This document shows, in pieces, positions 24,936-33,133 of a stretch of DNA of 64,000 bases (position 1 is the first letter of the stretch; every line of letters begins with the position of its first letter). The stretch is taken from contig DASTWV010000040.1 of NCBI GenBank assembly GCA_035765775.1, positions 62,001 through 126,000 of the forward strand. The letters are read 5' to 3'. Source of the DNA: Actinomycetota bacterium (GTDB lineage: Bacteria; Actinomycetota; CADDZG01; JAHWKV01; JAOPZY01). The notes beneath the pieces were generated by a model. That model saw nothing but the letters and a program-made list of their open reading frames with translations. It did not search any database and was not told the origin of the DNA. The position numbers and the translations under genes were made by a program.

Positions 24936-25984
24936 CAGGCCGCCTCGGCGGGGGCCAGGCGCTCGGCGATGCGCAGGTGCGCGCTGGCCGCCCGGGGATT
25001 CGATGCCAGCTCCCCGGCTCCCGGGGTGATGGCCTTGCGGGTGACCAGACGCAGCGTGGCCCGGGCGCCGCACACGCACACCGGGAGGTCCCGCGGGCAC
25101 CGGCACCCGGCGGCCCCGTCGGCGAAGGCGCGTTTCACGATCCGGTCCTCGAGCGAGTGGTAGCTGATAACCGCGACCCGCCCCCCGGGAGCGAGGGCAG
25201 CGATGGCCTGGGGCAGGGAAGCCTCCAGCTCGGCCAGCTCGCCGTTGACCTCGATGCGGAGTGCCTGGAAGGTGCGCCGGGCAGGGTGCGGCCCCTGGCG
25301 GCGGGCGGCCGCCGGGATGGCTCCCCGGACAGTGTCCGCCAGGTCGGTCGTGGTGGAGAAGGGCTGCCGGTCCCGCCGGGCCACGATGGCGGCGGCGATG
25401 CGCCGGGCGAAACGCTCCTCGCCGAAGGCGAACAGGATGCGCACCAGTTCGGCCTCCGGGTAGCCATTGACGACATCGGCCGCGGACAGGTCCTGCCCCG
25501 GGTCCATGCGCATGTCGAGGGGACCCTCCGCCCGGTAGCCGAAGCCCCGGTCCGGCCGGTCGAAATGGGGCGAGGAGACGCCCAGGTCGTAGAGCACCGC
25601 GCGCACGTCCCTCGCCCCGCCGGCGAGTTCGGACAGCGCGCCGGCAAGATCGCCGAAGCGGCGCTGCATCAGCGTGACGCGCCCAGGGAAGGTGGCAAGG
25701 CGGCGGCCGGCGGCGGTGAGGGCATCGGGGTCCCGGTCGAGCCCGAGGAGCGCCGCGTGCGGAGCCGCACCCAGGAGGGCGGCGGCGTGGCCACCGCCGC
25801 CAAGGGTGCAATCGACCAGGAGGGGGCGAGGGCCGGGCGGACCAGGTACGCCACCGGGACCGGGCTCAGCACCCTCCAGACCATTTCGCTCCAGTGGGGG
25901 CTCCAGTGGGGGCTCCAAGGCGGGTGCCAAAGCGGCGACCACCTCGCCCAGCAGGACCGGTATGTGCTCGAAGGGCTGCTCCAT
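24935..25984 (-). CDS. rsmH: 16S rRNA (cytosine1402-N4)-methyltransferase RsmH
   Basis: SAM-dependent methylation of C1402 in 16S rRNA; standard second enzyme of dcw clusters (mraW). 349 aa, ATG 25984. The N-terminus FEHIPVLLGEVV is followed by a non-family proline-rich insert of about 30 residues (LEPPLEPPLERNG...), then the SAM site VDCTLGGGGHAAALL, DLGVSSPHFDRPDRGFGYR, QALRIEVNGEL and SYHSLEDRIVKRAF. The insert includes a 12-bp tandem duplication at 25889-25912. Three bases separate it from the small upstream membrane protein gene. Confidence 0.96.
   Translation of the reverse strand: MEQPFEHIPVLLGEVVAALAPALEPPLEPPLERNGLEGAEPGPGGVPGPPGPRPLLVDCTLGGGGHAAALLGAAPHAALLGLDRDPDALTAAGRRLATFPGRVTLMQRRFGDLAGALSELAGGARDVRAVLYDLGVSSPHFDRPDRGFGYRAEGPLDMRMDPGQDLSAADVVNGYPEAELVRILFAFGEERFARRIAAAIVARRDRQPFSTTTDLADTVRGAIPAAARRQGPHPARRTFQALRIEVNGELAELEASLPQAIAALAPGGRVAVISYHSLEDRIVKRAFADGAAGCRCPRDLPVCVCGARATLRLVTRKAITPGAGELASNPRAASAHLRIAERLAPAEAA
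25889..25912. repeat. 12-bp perfect tandem duplication in rsmH
   Basis: ctccagtggggg twice (with ctcca of a third), encoding LEPP repeats in the proline-rich insert near the RsmH N-terminus. Confidence 0.9.
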
Positions 25985-25987
25985 CCG

Positions 25988-26179
25988 TCACCGCACGACC
26001 CCCGCGAACAGCAGGATCAGGCCGATGTAGCCCGCCAGGGTGAACCCGGTGATGGCCAGGAGCAGGAAACTCTCGTAGGTTTCCCGGGCCAGGTCGCCCG
26101 CCCGGGTCACCGCCAACTCGCTGATCTCGGAGAGCCCGATCGGGGCTGCCGCCGGGGTTGCCGCCTGTGCCATCTCCAT
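25988..26179 (-). CDS. Small single-pass membrane protein in the dcw cluster
   Basis: Protein of 63 aa. ATG 26179 follows AAGGAGG with a five-base spacing, one of the best ribosome sites in the window, so it is very likely translated. Residues 1-38 are a soluble, Ala-rich segment (GLSEISELAVTRAGDLARETYESF). Residues 39-60 are a hydrophobic helix (LLLAITGFTLAGYIGLILLFAG) ending GVVR. I recognise no family. It lies between mraZ and rsmH, where a gene is not usually found, three bases before rsmH. Topology suggests a cytoplasmic N-terminus with a C-terminal anchor, possibly a small divisome or envelope factor; that is inference from position only. Confidence 0.75.
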   Translation of the reverse strand: MEMAQAATPAAAPIGLSEISELAVTRAGDLARETYESFLLLAITGFTLAGYIGLILLFAGVVR

Positions 26180-26239
26180 CACCGCCGCCTCCTTCGTGTT
26201 CCGAGCCGACCTACGCTCCGCCCTTTCCTGCGCTACCGG

Positions 26240-26659
26240 TCACAGCAACTGCCGGGCGATCTCCTCGTACTGGCCTTCCACGTCCCCGATGTAGGTGTCG
26301 TAGCGGCTGCGGTCCCAGATCTCCGCCCGGCCCGACGCCCCCGCGAGAACCACGTCCTTGATCAGCCCGGCTCCCTCCCGCAGGTGGCCGGGGATCGTGA
26401 TGCGCCCCTGGGCGTCGACCGTCTCCTCGGACGCCTTGGCGAAAAAGACCCGGGCGTACGCCCGGGCGTTGGGGTTCTCCAGTTGCATCTGGCCAAGGCG
26501 CGCCGCAAGCGCATCGAACTCGGCGTGGGCCATCAGGTAGAGGCAGCCGTCCAGACCCCGGGTAATGACGACGTCCGACCCCAGCGTTTCCCGCCAGCGA
26601 GCCGGCAGGAAGACCCTGCCCTTTGCATCCAGCGAGTGACGGAACTCTCCAAGCAGCAC
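26240..26659 (-). CDS. mraZ: MraZ, transcriptional regulator of the dcw cluster
   Basis: 139 aa, GTG start at 26659 preceded by GGAG seven bases upstream. Two tandem AbrB/SpoVT-like swapped-hairpin domains are visible, with the duplicated DAKGRVFLPARWR (11-23) and DAQGRITIPGHLRE (82-95) motifs. MraZ oligomers bind direct repeats of TGGGN upstream of their own gene and repress or tune the operon. A matching box is present at 26709-26733. Length and motifs are normal. Confidence 0.97.
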   Translation of the reverse strand: MLLGEFRHSLDAKGRVFLPARWRETLGSDVVITRGLDGCLYLMAHAEFDALAARLGQMQLENPNARAYARVFFAKASEETVDAQGRITIPGHLREGAGLIKDVVLAGASGRAEIWDRSRYDTYIGDVEGQYEEIARQLL

Positions 26660-26708
26660 GGGTTGACTCCACTTGCCGGCGGGTTTTGGGTCCGAGGGAT
26701 CCTATTTC

Positions 26709-26733
26709 CTCCACGGCTCCCCACATCGCCCCA
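26709..26733 (-). promoter_or_regulatory. MraZ box (three TGGGN-type repeats)
   Basis: On the minus strand TGGGG (26729-26733), TGGGG (26719-26723) and TGGAG (26709-26713) are spaced exactly 10 bp apart, the arrangement described for MraZ operators. A further TGGAG in phase lies at 26749-26753. The box is about 50-75 bp upstream of mraZ and directly downstream of the predicted -10. Confidence 0.8.
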
Positions 26734-26762
26734 CCTTACGCCCCGACCCTCCACAGAGTCAA
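26733..26762 (-). promoter_or_regulatory. Candidate proximal promoter of mraZ (P1)
   Basis: Minus strand TTGACT (26757-26762), 18-base spacer, TAAGGT (26733-26738). It lies immediately upstream of, and touching, the MraZ box. Confidence 0.55.
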
Positions 26763-26837
26763 TCGTTCGCGGCAAAAAAGCCCGCGGAATATCGGTGGTA
26801 GACGTGCGTTGAGGCCCCCCGGCATAGTTACACGGGT

Positions 26838-26853
26838 GTAAGTTCGAACGTAC
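26838..26853. promoter_or_regulatory. Palindrome GTA-GTTCGAAC-TAC upstream of mraZ
   Basis: An imperfect 16-bp palindrome with a perfect GTTCGAAC core (26842-26849) lies between the two candidate mraZ promoters. It may be an operator; the cognate protein is unknown. Confidence 0.35.
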
Positions 26854-26886
26854 TTTCGCCTCAGCTGTTAGCGCCCGGCTTTCGTG

Positions 26887-26916
26887 CGAATAAGATCAGG
26901 AACAAACGTTCGACAA
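26887..26916 (-). promoter_or_regulatory. Candidate distal dcw promoter (P2) with embedded LexA-like box
   Basis: Minus strand TTGTCG (26911-26916), 18-base spacer, TATTCG (26887-26892). The spacer contains GAACGTTTGTTC (26900-26911), a perfect GAAC-N4-GTTC element of the Gram-positive/actinobacterial LexA type. The promoter match is modest; the box match is good. Confidence 0.4.
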
Positions 26917-26922
26917 AAGCTC

Positions 26923-28131
26923 TCAGCGGTCACGGGTTACCGAGGGCTTTGGCCGCGGGATCCGCAGCAGCCAGGCCCCCGCCACGCCGCCGGCCAGCGA
27001 GCCCGCCAGGAGCCCGGCGATGGCGGCATTGGCCAGGGGTCCGGCGGGCAGGGCGGCGCGGATGATGAGGAGGGGGACGGTCAGACCGATACTGGCCACC
27101 GCCCCGAGGCCCACCTCATGGCGGAAGGGGATGGACCACCGATCGGGCGGCGCCCGCCCGAGTGCGGCGACCCGCTGCCCCACCGTGATGCCGAGCGGCT
27201 TGCCGACGAAGCGGGCGAGGGCCACCGCCAGGAAGATGCGGGCCGCAGCGCCCGACCCGAGCACCGACCCGGTCAGCGGGACCCCGGCGTTGGCCAGCGC
27301 GAAGGCTGGGAGCACCACCAGCGTCACCCAGGGGGCCAGCGCCCACTCCAAACCGGACGACGCATCGCCCCCCGACCGGGGACGGGCGAGAGAGGGGGCG
27401 ATCACGCCGATCGCCACCCCGAGGACGGCAGGCTCGATCCCGGCCCGGGCCAGTGCCCACCAGGCCGGGATGCCCAGGACGACCAGAGGCCACATCCCGC
27501 GGGCCTCCCCCCGCCTCCTTACCGCGGCGAGGGCGATGATGGCCCCCAGGCACGCCAGGCTGACTCCCACCAAGGCCACGTCCACGCGCTGGCTGTAGAA
27601 GAGGATAAGGATGGCGATGCTCGCGATGTCGTCAGCCACGGCCAACGTGAGAAGGAAGACCCGCAGCCGAGACGACCCCGGCTGCACCAGGCCCAGGGCC
27701 CCCAGGGCGAACGCCACGTCGGTGGCCATGGGGATCCCCCAACCGCCCCCGCCGGACGTGGCGCCGGCGATGAGCGCGTAGAGGAGCGCCGGCACGGCCA
27801 TGCCGAACGCGGCGGCCAAGAGGGGGGCCGACGCCCGCCGCCAGGAGCGCAGATCGCCGCCCGCAATCTCACGCCGGATCTCCAGGCCAACAAGCAGGAA
27901 GAACAACACCATCAGGCCCTGGCTAACAAGATCCCGGAGCGTCAGATCATGCCCCAGAACATGAGCGCTCGGGACGATGGCGTGCCAGATGGCCGCATAC
28001 GACCCGGGGCTCACATTCGCCCAGACCACTGCCGCGGCCACCGCGGCGATGGTCACCAGGTCCGCGCGGGCACCCCGACCGGCGGCCGCGAGGCGCCGGA
28101 GCTGGGGGGAGCAACGGTGACGCATGCCCAC
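26923..28131 (-). CDS. nhaA: Na+/H+ antiporter NhaA
   Basis: 402 aa polytopic membrane protein exchanging Na+ for protons, for pH and sodium homeostasis. Diagnostic segments are LVGLEIRREIAGGDL, GWGIPMATDVAFALGALGL (aspartate of the unwound helix IV), LAVADDIASIAILILFYS (the ion-binding Asp pair of helix V), and FVGKPLGI. About twelve helices. It is independent of the dcw cluster, ending about 265 bp before mraZ, and diverges from the small secreted protein gene at 28348. The ATG at 28131 is the first start; ATG 28125 is also possible. Confidence 0.95.
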   Translation of the reverse strand: MGMRHRCSPQLRRLAAAGRGARADLVTIAAVAAAVVWANVSPGSYAAIWHAIVPSAHVLGHDLTLRDLVSQGLMVLFFLLVGLEIRREIAGGDLRSWRRASAPLLAAAFGMAVPALLYALIAGATSGGGGWGIPMATDVAFALGALGLVQPGSSRLRVFLLTLAVADDIASIAILILFYSQRVDVALVGVSLACLGAIIALAAVRRRGEARGMWPLVVLGIPAWWALARAGIEPAVLGVAIGVIAPSLARPRSGGDASSGLEWALAPWVTLVVLPAFALANAGVPLTGSVLGSGAAARIFLAVALARFVGKPLGITVGQRVAALGRAPPDRWSIPFRHEVGLGAVASIGLTVPLLIIRAALPAGPLANAAIAGLLAGSLAGGVAGAWLLRIPRPKPSVTRDR

Positions 28132-28347
28132 AAGGAATCCTCCTGGTCAGCCGCAAGTAGCGCCGACCAGACTTCCCGGCACGCCACGCCCATCATAGGG
28201 CGGACGCGACCAATCCACCGGGGCGGGCTGAGTATGAGCCGGTGCGCGGACTACGTAATTCCCTGCAGATTGCGGTGTACCATCAAGGCACCGAAGCTGG
28301 GAATTGTGTCCTGTATTATCCCGATTTTTCTCGTTTGGGGGTGAGGG

Positions 28348-28698
28348 ATGCGGCGTTGGGTGCTGTCGAGCCTGCTGGCGTTCGGCATCCTCCTGCTTTC
28401 CGTCGTCCTCCCGGCGCCCCCTGCGCCTACCTCCCCGGCACCGGCGCCCCCGTTGAGCCCCCTGTCCCGGGCGCAGGCGGTGGCCGCCGCCGAGAACGGC
28501 GGCACCCAGCCGGCGACTGCCCGCCTGGTCAGCTACCGGTCGGCAGCGCAACTTCTGGGCCGGGCCCCCGATCCCGCGGAAGACCCCGGCGCCCAGGTGT
28601 GGCTGGTGACCGTCCGCCAGCCGCAGACCTACACGGTGATCCTGAACCAGGCCGACGGCCGGGTGATCGACTCCTGCCTGCAGTGCTGGGCGGCCTGA
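28348..28698 (+). CDS. Small secreted protein, function unknown
   Basis: 116 aa. Residues 1-22 (MRRWVLSSLLAFGILLLSVV) form a signal peptide, followed by a proline/alanine linker. A small alpha/beta domain (about 40-110) starts LSRAQAVAAAENGG and ends VWLVTVRQPQTYTVILNQADGRVIDSCLQC, reminiscent of PepSY-type modules but too short to assign. A C-terminal CLQC pair could form a disulfide. GTGAGGG just upstream of ATG 28348 acts as a ribosome site, and TATTAT at 28314-28319 may be the -10 element. Convergent with the hydrolase gene. Confidence 0.65.
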   Translation: MRRWVLSSLLAFGILLLSVVLPAPPAPTSPAPAPPLSPLSRAQAVAAAENGGTQPATARLVSYRSAAQLLGRAPDPAEDPGAQVWLVTVRQPQTYTVILNQADGRVIDSCLQCWAA

Positions 28699-28725
28699 GC
28701 GGGCAGCCCATCCGGCCGCCGCAGC

Positions 28726-29625
28726 TCACCCTGACGCCCGGCCCTCCGCCGCCAGCAGGCCGTCGAGTATCGCCCCGATCTGGCCCAGCCAGATCGACAG
28801 GTGGCCCTCCTCCGGCTGGAGCTCGGCCCGGGCACCCGGGATATGGCCCGCCAGCCACTGGCCGTGGGCGTAGGGCACCATCAGGTCGTCTGCCCCCTGC
28901 CAGAGCGTCACGGGGACAGTGATCGCCCCGAGGTCGAACCCCCAGGGAGACACGAAGGCGAGGTCATCGTCGAACCAGCCCCCCGGGCCGTGGGCGAACG
29001 CGGTCCGGAAGGACTCGGCCAGGACCTCGCCGAACTCCTCGGCGCAGTACGGCTCGTCCACCGCCGAGACGAGCGAGCGCAGCCCGGCCACCAGGTCGCC
29101 CGCCTGGATCGCAGCCAGTGCCTCGGCGTGGGGCGCCATCCATGCGGCCAGCTCCCCCGGGTCGCGAGCGGCCGTCGGGTACTCCACCTGGTTGTCCTCG
29201 CCCATCCCGGCGATCCAGTCCAGGCCCTCGGCGTCGTAGGGGGCCACCCCGCCCATCGTTGCCACCGCCCGCACCCGGCCGGGCAGCAGTGCGGCACACG
29301 CCAGCGCATGGGGCCCCCCGCCGGACCAGCCGAGGGTGAAGAACCGCTCGGCGCCCAGGTGGTCGGCGAGGGCCGCGATATCCGGGGCGGCGTCCGCCAC
29401 CCGCCGCCCAGGTTGGCGCGAGGAGCCCCCGAAGCCCGGCCGTGAGGCCGTGGCGAGGCGCAGCCCGCGGGCCGCCGCGGCGTCCTCCAGGAACGGCATC
29501 GGCACCGCCGCCCCCGGGCTGCCGTGGTGGAAGATCAGGAGATCGCCCGCCGTTGGGCCGGACACGAGCGCATCGAGCACCCGGCCGCCGGGCAGGGGAA
29601 GCGCCAGCCGTTCCCGGGCGGTCAT
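28726..29625 (-). CDS. Alpha/beta hydrolase
   Basis: 299 aa from ATG 29625, overlapping the apt stop (ATGA). Canonical fold signs: IFHHGSPGAAVPM (oxyanion HGxPG), the nucleophile elbow LGWSGGGPHALA (GWSGG with Ser at about 104), LWQGADDLMVPY with the acid, and EEGHLSIW with the catalytic histidine. The triad is complete, so it is probably an active hydrolase; the substrate is undetermined. Coupling to apt looks organisational rather than metabolic. Confidence 0.88.
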   Translation of the reverse strand: MTARERLALPLPGGRVLDALVSGPTAGDLLIFHHGSPGAAVPMPFLEDAAAARGLRLATASRPGFGGSSRQPGRRVADAAPDIAALADHLGAERFFTLGWSGGGPHALACAALLPGRVRAVATMGGVAPYDAEGLDWIAGMGEDNQVEYPTAARDPGELAAWMAPHAEALAAIQAGDLVAGLRSLVSAVDEPYCAEEFGEVLAESFRTAFAHGPGGWFDDDLAFVSPWGFDLGAITVPVTLWQGADDLMVPYAHGQWLAGHIPGARAELQPEEGHLSIWLGQIGAILDGLLAAEGRASG

Positions 29626-30149
29626 GGCGCCGGGTACCGGAGGAGGGACTCCACCCGGCGCCCCGCCAGGCGCTCCCGCCCGGCCAGGAACTCCAGCTCG
29701 ATCAGGAACCCCAACCCCGCCACCGTTGCACCCGATCGTTCCACGAGAAGGGCCGCCGCCTCCGCCGTCCCGCCCGTGGCCAGCACGTCGTCGATGATCA
29801 GGACGCGGTCGCCGGGCGCCAGGGCATCGGCGTGGATCTCGAGGGTGGCCTCGTCGTACTCCAGCGTGAAGTCCTGGCCGACCGTCGCCGAGGGGAGCTT
29901 GCCCGCCTTGCGGATCGGGACGAAGCCCGCTCCGGCGTGGTAGGCGACCGGCGCGGCGAGGATGAAGCCCCGGGCCTCGATGCCGCACACTTTGTCCACC
30001 GACCCCCGTCCGAAGGCCAGGACCAACAGGTCCACTGCGGTGGAGAAGGCGGCCTCGTTGCCCAGCAGGGGCGTGATGTCCTTGAAGACGATGCCCGGCT
30101 TGGGGAAGTCCGCAATGTCACGGACCCAGCCCCGCAGCCAATCCCCCAC
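29622..30149 (-). CDS. apt: Adenine phosphoribosyltransferase
   Basis: Salvages adenine to AMP using PRPP. 175 aa, GTG start at 30149 with GAGGA five bases upstream. DFPKPGIVFKDITPLLGN, GIEARGFILAAPVAY, RKAGKLP and the PRPP loop VLIIDDVLATGGTAEAA are all present. It follows secDF by 26 bp, the sec-apt-rel neighbourhood familiar from actinobacteria, although here rel is elsewhere (48.4-50.8 kb). Confidence 0.95.
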   Translation of the reverse strand: MGDWLRGWVRDIADFPKPGIVFKDITPLLGNEAAFSTAVDLLVLAFGRGSVDKVCGIEARGFILAAPVAYHAGAGFVPIRKAGKLPSATVGQDFTLEYDEATLEIHADALAPGDRVLIIDDVLATGGTAEAAALLVERSGATVAGLGFLIELEFLAGRERLAGRRVESLLRYPAP

Positions 30150-30175
30150 CGGGATCCTCGCCGGGGCCGCATCGC

Positions 30176-33034
30176 TCAGCGGCCGCCCTTCTTGCGTTTG
30201 GCCCGGTTGGTCTTGCGGGGCTGCGGGCGGGAGGCCGGGGTGCCCCCGCCCGGCCGGGCAGGCGGGCGGCCGTTGCCCGCGTCCGCCGTGGACCTGTCGG
30301 CGCCGGACGAGCCATTGGCCGACGACGCCGATGCAGGCGCCGGTTCGCCGTTGGCCTCGCCGGCGGGCTTGGTCGTCTCCTGTGCCGCCGGCTTCGGAGC
30401 TGCCTTGGCGCCGGGCTTGGCCACTGGGCGGGTCCCGGCGCGGGGGGCGGGGCGCGCCCCGGGCTTGGCAGCCGGCTTCGCGGCGGGCTTGGGCGCCGGC
30501 TTCTCGCCGTCGTCCTCCTCCCCGCTGCCCGGCTCGCCCCTGCCACCGCCGGATTTGGTGGCCGGCCGGGCGGGCGCCTTGCCCGCGGGCCGGCGGGCAG
30601 GCTTGTCCTCGTCGGGCTCGCCGCCCAGGGCTACCGTGCCCCCCCCGGCAGTCGCGCCGGCCAGGCGGGGGGCCCGGGCTGCGGCGCTGCGCAACGAGGC
30701 GTAGCGCGGCTCCCGCTCCTTCATGATCGACAGCAGCGGCGTGGCCACGAAGATCGATGAGTACGTGCCCGAGGCGATGCCGACGAACAGGGCGAGGGCC
30801 AGTTCCCGCAGGGTGTCGGCCCCCAGCAGGAAGCTGCCGACGAACAGCAGGCTCCCCACCGGCAGCAGGGTCGTGAGCGACGTGTTGATCGAGCGCATGA
30901 GCACCTGGTTCATGGACTCATTGGCGATGGTCGCGTACGGTTTCTTGGCATTCGAGGGTATGACGACGTTTTCTTTGATCTTATCGAACACGACCACGGT
31001 GTCATACAATGAATACCCGAGGATGGTGAGGATGGCGATCACGGTGTCCGGGGTGACCTGCAGGCCGGTCAGGGCGTAGATGCCGGCGGTGATCACCAGG
31101 TCGTGCAGCAGGGCGATGATCCCCGAGAAGGCCATCTTGGTCTCGAGCCGCCACGACATGTAGAGGATGACGACGATGAGGAACACGATGAGGCCCCGGA
31201 TGGCCTTGTTGGTGATCTCGTGGCCCCAGGTGCTGCCCACCGAGTCCACGCTCACCTTGTTGACCGGTGTCGCCGTCAGGCTTGCCAGGGCCTGCTGGAC
31301 CGCGCCGGTCTTGGTCGGGTTCAGGCTGATGGTCTCGACTTCAGCCTGCTTCGCGCTCTGCCCGACCTTGTGCGCGATCTGCACAGTGTCGGCAACCACG
31401 CCTTGTTTGGCGACCGCCGCCTTGATGTCGGGCACCGACACGTCCTTGGTGAGCGGGACGATGAACTGCGTGCCGCCCTTGAAGTCGATCCCGTAGTGCA
31501 AGCCTCGGACTCCTGGGATCAGCGCCACGATGGAGATGGCGATGATCACACCTGAGATGCCCAGCCACAGGCCGCGGCGGCGGATGAAATCGATGTGGAA
31601 ATCGCTGCGGTAGATCTTGCGGAGCAGCCCCTTTGAGCCGGTACCTTCCAGGGCCGTGGTCATGCCGATGAACCGACCCTTGCCGAACACCTGGGTGCGT
31701 GCCAGGATCGCCGCCAGCGGGTAGGTCAGCGCCAGGAAGAGAGCGACGTCGAGGGCGGTGGCCAGCCCCAGGGTGAGGGCGAATCCGCGCACCGAGCCGA
31801 TGGCCAGGATGTACAGGATCAGGGCGGCAAAGAACGTGACCGTGTCGGCGGTGAACAGGGTGCGCACCGCGCTCTTGTAGCCCCGGTCCACCGACGACCG
31901 GAGCGTCTTGGCTTCGTGCACCTCTTCTTTGACGCGCTCGAAGAAGACCACATATGAGTCTGTTGTGATACCTATCGAAACGATCAGACCCGCGATGCCG
32001 GCCAACGACAGGGTCAGTCCCGCCACCTGGCCGAGGAGCACGATCACCCCGTAGGTGAGCGCCGAGAAGGCGATGAGCCCCACCCAGGTCTGCAGGCCCA
32101 GCGCCCGGTAGTAGATGGCCACATAGATCATGACCAGGAACAGGCCCAGCGCCCCGGCCAGCAGCCCGGCCCGCAGGGACTGGGCACCGAGGGTGGCCGA
32201 CACCAGTTGCTCGGTCTGCTGGGTGAGCTTGACCGGCAGGGCACCGCTCTGTAGCACCAGGGCGAGGTTCTTGGCGTCGGACTGAGTGAAGCTGCCTTGG
32301 ATCTGCGTGCCGCCCGGGATCCCCGTGCCGCACGCCACGTCGGTTTGCACCACGGGAGCGGACTGGACCCGATTGTCCAGCACGATGCCGATCTGGCGGG
32401 TCGGCGATGAGGTGTTGGTGATGCAGGCCAGGTTGCTGGTGAACTTCGTCCAGGTGGACTGGAAATTGGATTTGAAGGTGAGGTTGACCAGCCAGGCGCC
32501 GTTGCTGGTGTTGACCTGGGCATTGGCGCCGGAGATGGCCTCCCCGGTCAGGGTGGCGGTGGCCAGCTGGTACTTGGTCTTGGAGTCCTGCCCGATGCCG
32601 TAATCAACCACCGTAGCGGTGGTGAAACGTTGATCATCCGGCGTCACCGTCAGGGTGGAGTAACCGGGGGCGCCATTGGTGATGACCTGCTGGACCTGCC
32701 GGAACTCCAACTGCGCGGTCTGACCGAGGATCTTAAGGACTCCATTCGGATCCTTGACGTTAGGGATTTCCACCAGAATATTGATGTTTCCCTCGCGGGT
32801 GACATCGGCGTTGCTGACCCCCAGGGCGTCGACCCGGTTGCGCAGGATGTTGACCGCCTCGTCCACCTTGTCGCCCGGGGTGTGCGCCGGGGCGCTGAGC
32901 GTCACGCTCAGACCGCCGGAGAGGTCGAGGCCCAGCTTGGGCTTCCACCCGGCGGCGAAGACCACAATGAGCAGGCCCACCACCACGACGGCGACGAGCG
33001 CGGCGGACCAGGCGAAGCGGCGGGTGCCTTTCAT
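30176..33034 (-). CDS. secDF: Fused protein translocase subunit SecDF with Lys/Ala/Pro-rich tail
   Basis: 952 aa from ATG 33034 (MKGTRRFAW...). The SecD half (about 1-440) has the first helix, LGLDLSGGLSVTL, the P1 periplasmic domain, and a C-terminal helix bundle with AGIAGLIVSIGITTDSYVVFFERVKEE. The SecF half (about 460-790) has GLHYGIDFKGGTQF and ILTILGYSLYDTVVVFDKIKEN. SecDF pulls exported proteins across using the proton gradient. Most actinobacteria I know encode secD and secF separately; here they are one frame. The last ~150 residues are a disordered basic tail (PAAKPAAKPGARPAP) ending KTNRAKRKKGGR. Confidence 0.95.
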   Translation of the reverse strand: MKGTRRFAWSAALVAVVVVGLLIVVFAAGWKPKLGLDLSGGLSVTLSAPAHTPGDKVDEAVNILRNRVDALGVSNADVTREGNINILVEIPNVKDPNGVLKILGQTAQLEFRQVQQVITNGAPGYSTLTVTPDDQRFTTATVVDYGIGQDSKTKYQLATATLTGEAISGANAQVNTSNGAWLVNLTFKSNFQSTWTKFTSNLACITNTSSPTRQIGIVLDNRVQSAPVVQTDVACGTGIPGGTQIQGSFTQSDAKNLALVLQSGALPVKLTQQTEQLVSATLGAQSLRAGLLAGALGLFLVMIYVAIYYRALGLQTWVGLIAFSALTYGVIVLLGQVAGLTLSLAGIAGLIVSIGITTDSYVVFFERVKEEVHEAKTLRSSVDRGYKSAVRTLFTADTVTFFAALILYILAIGSVRGFALTLGLATALDVALFLALTYPLAAILARTQVFGKGRFIGMTTALEGTGSKGLLRKIYRSDFHIDFIRRRGLWLGISGVIIAISIVALIPGVRGLHYGIDFKGGTQFIVPLTKDVSVPDIKAAVAKQGVVADTVQIAHKVGQSAKQAEVETISLNPTKTGAVQQALASLTATPVNKVSVDSVGSTWGHEITNKAIRGLIVFLIVVILYMSWRLETKMAFSGIIALLHDLVITAGIYALTGLQVTPDTVIAILTILGYSLYDTVVVFDKIKENVVIPSNAKKPYATIANESMNQVLMRSINTSLTTLLPVGSLLFVGSFLLGADTLRELALALFVGIASGTYSSIFVATPLLSIMKEREPRYASLRSAAARAPRLAGATAGGGTVALGGEPDEDKPARRPAGKAPARPATKSGGGRGEPGSGEEDDGEKPAPKPAAKPAAKPGARPAPRAGTRPVAKPGAKAAPKPAAQETTKPAGEANGEPAPASASSANGSSGADRSTADAGNGRPPARPGGGTPASRPQPRKTNRAKRKKGGR

Positions 33035-33133
33035 CGGGGCGACTCTACCCGATGGCGCCCGGCGGCAGGCCGTGTCTCGCGGCACACACAGCGGGACTCC
33101 ATCGCGTTGACCCGGCGTCTGTTCACGGCATCC

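Noticed and set aside
24936-25811. N-terminal extension of FtsL (open frame to 25811)
   Set aside because: It overlaps rsmH entirely, is Arg/Pro-rich nonsense, and ATG 24935 overlaps the rsmH stop as expected for this operon.
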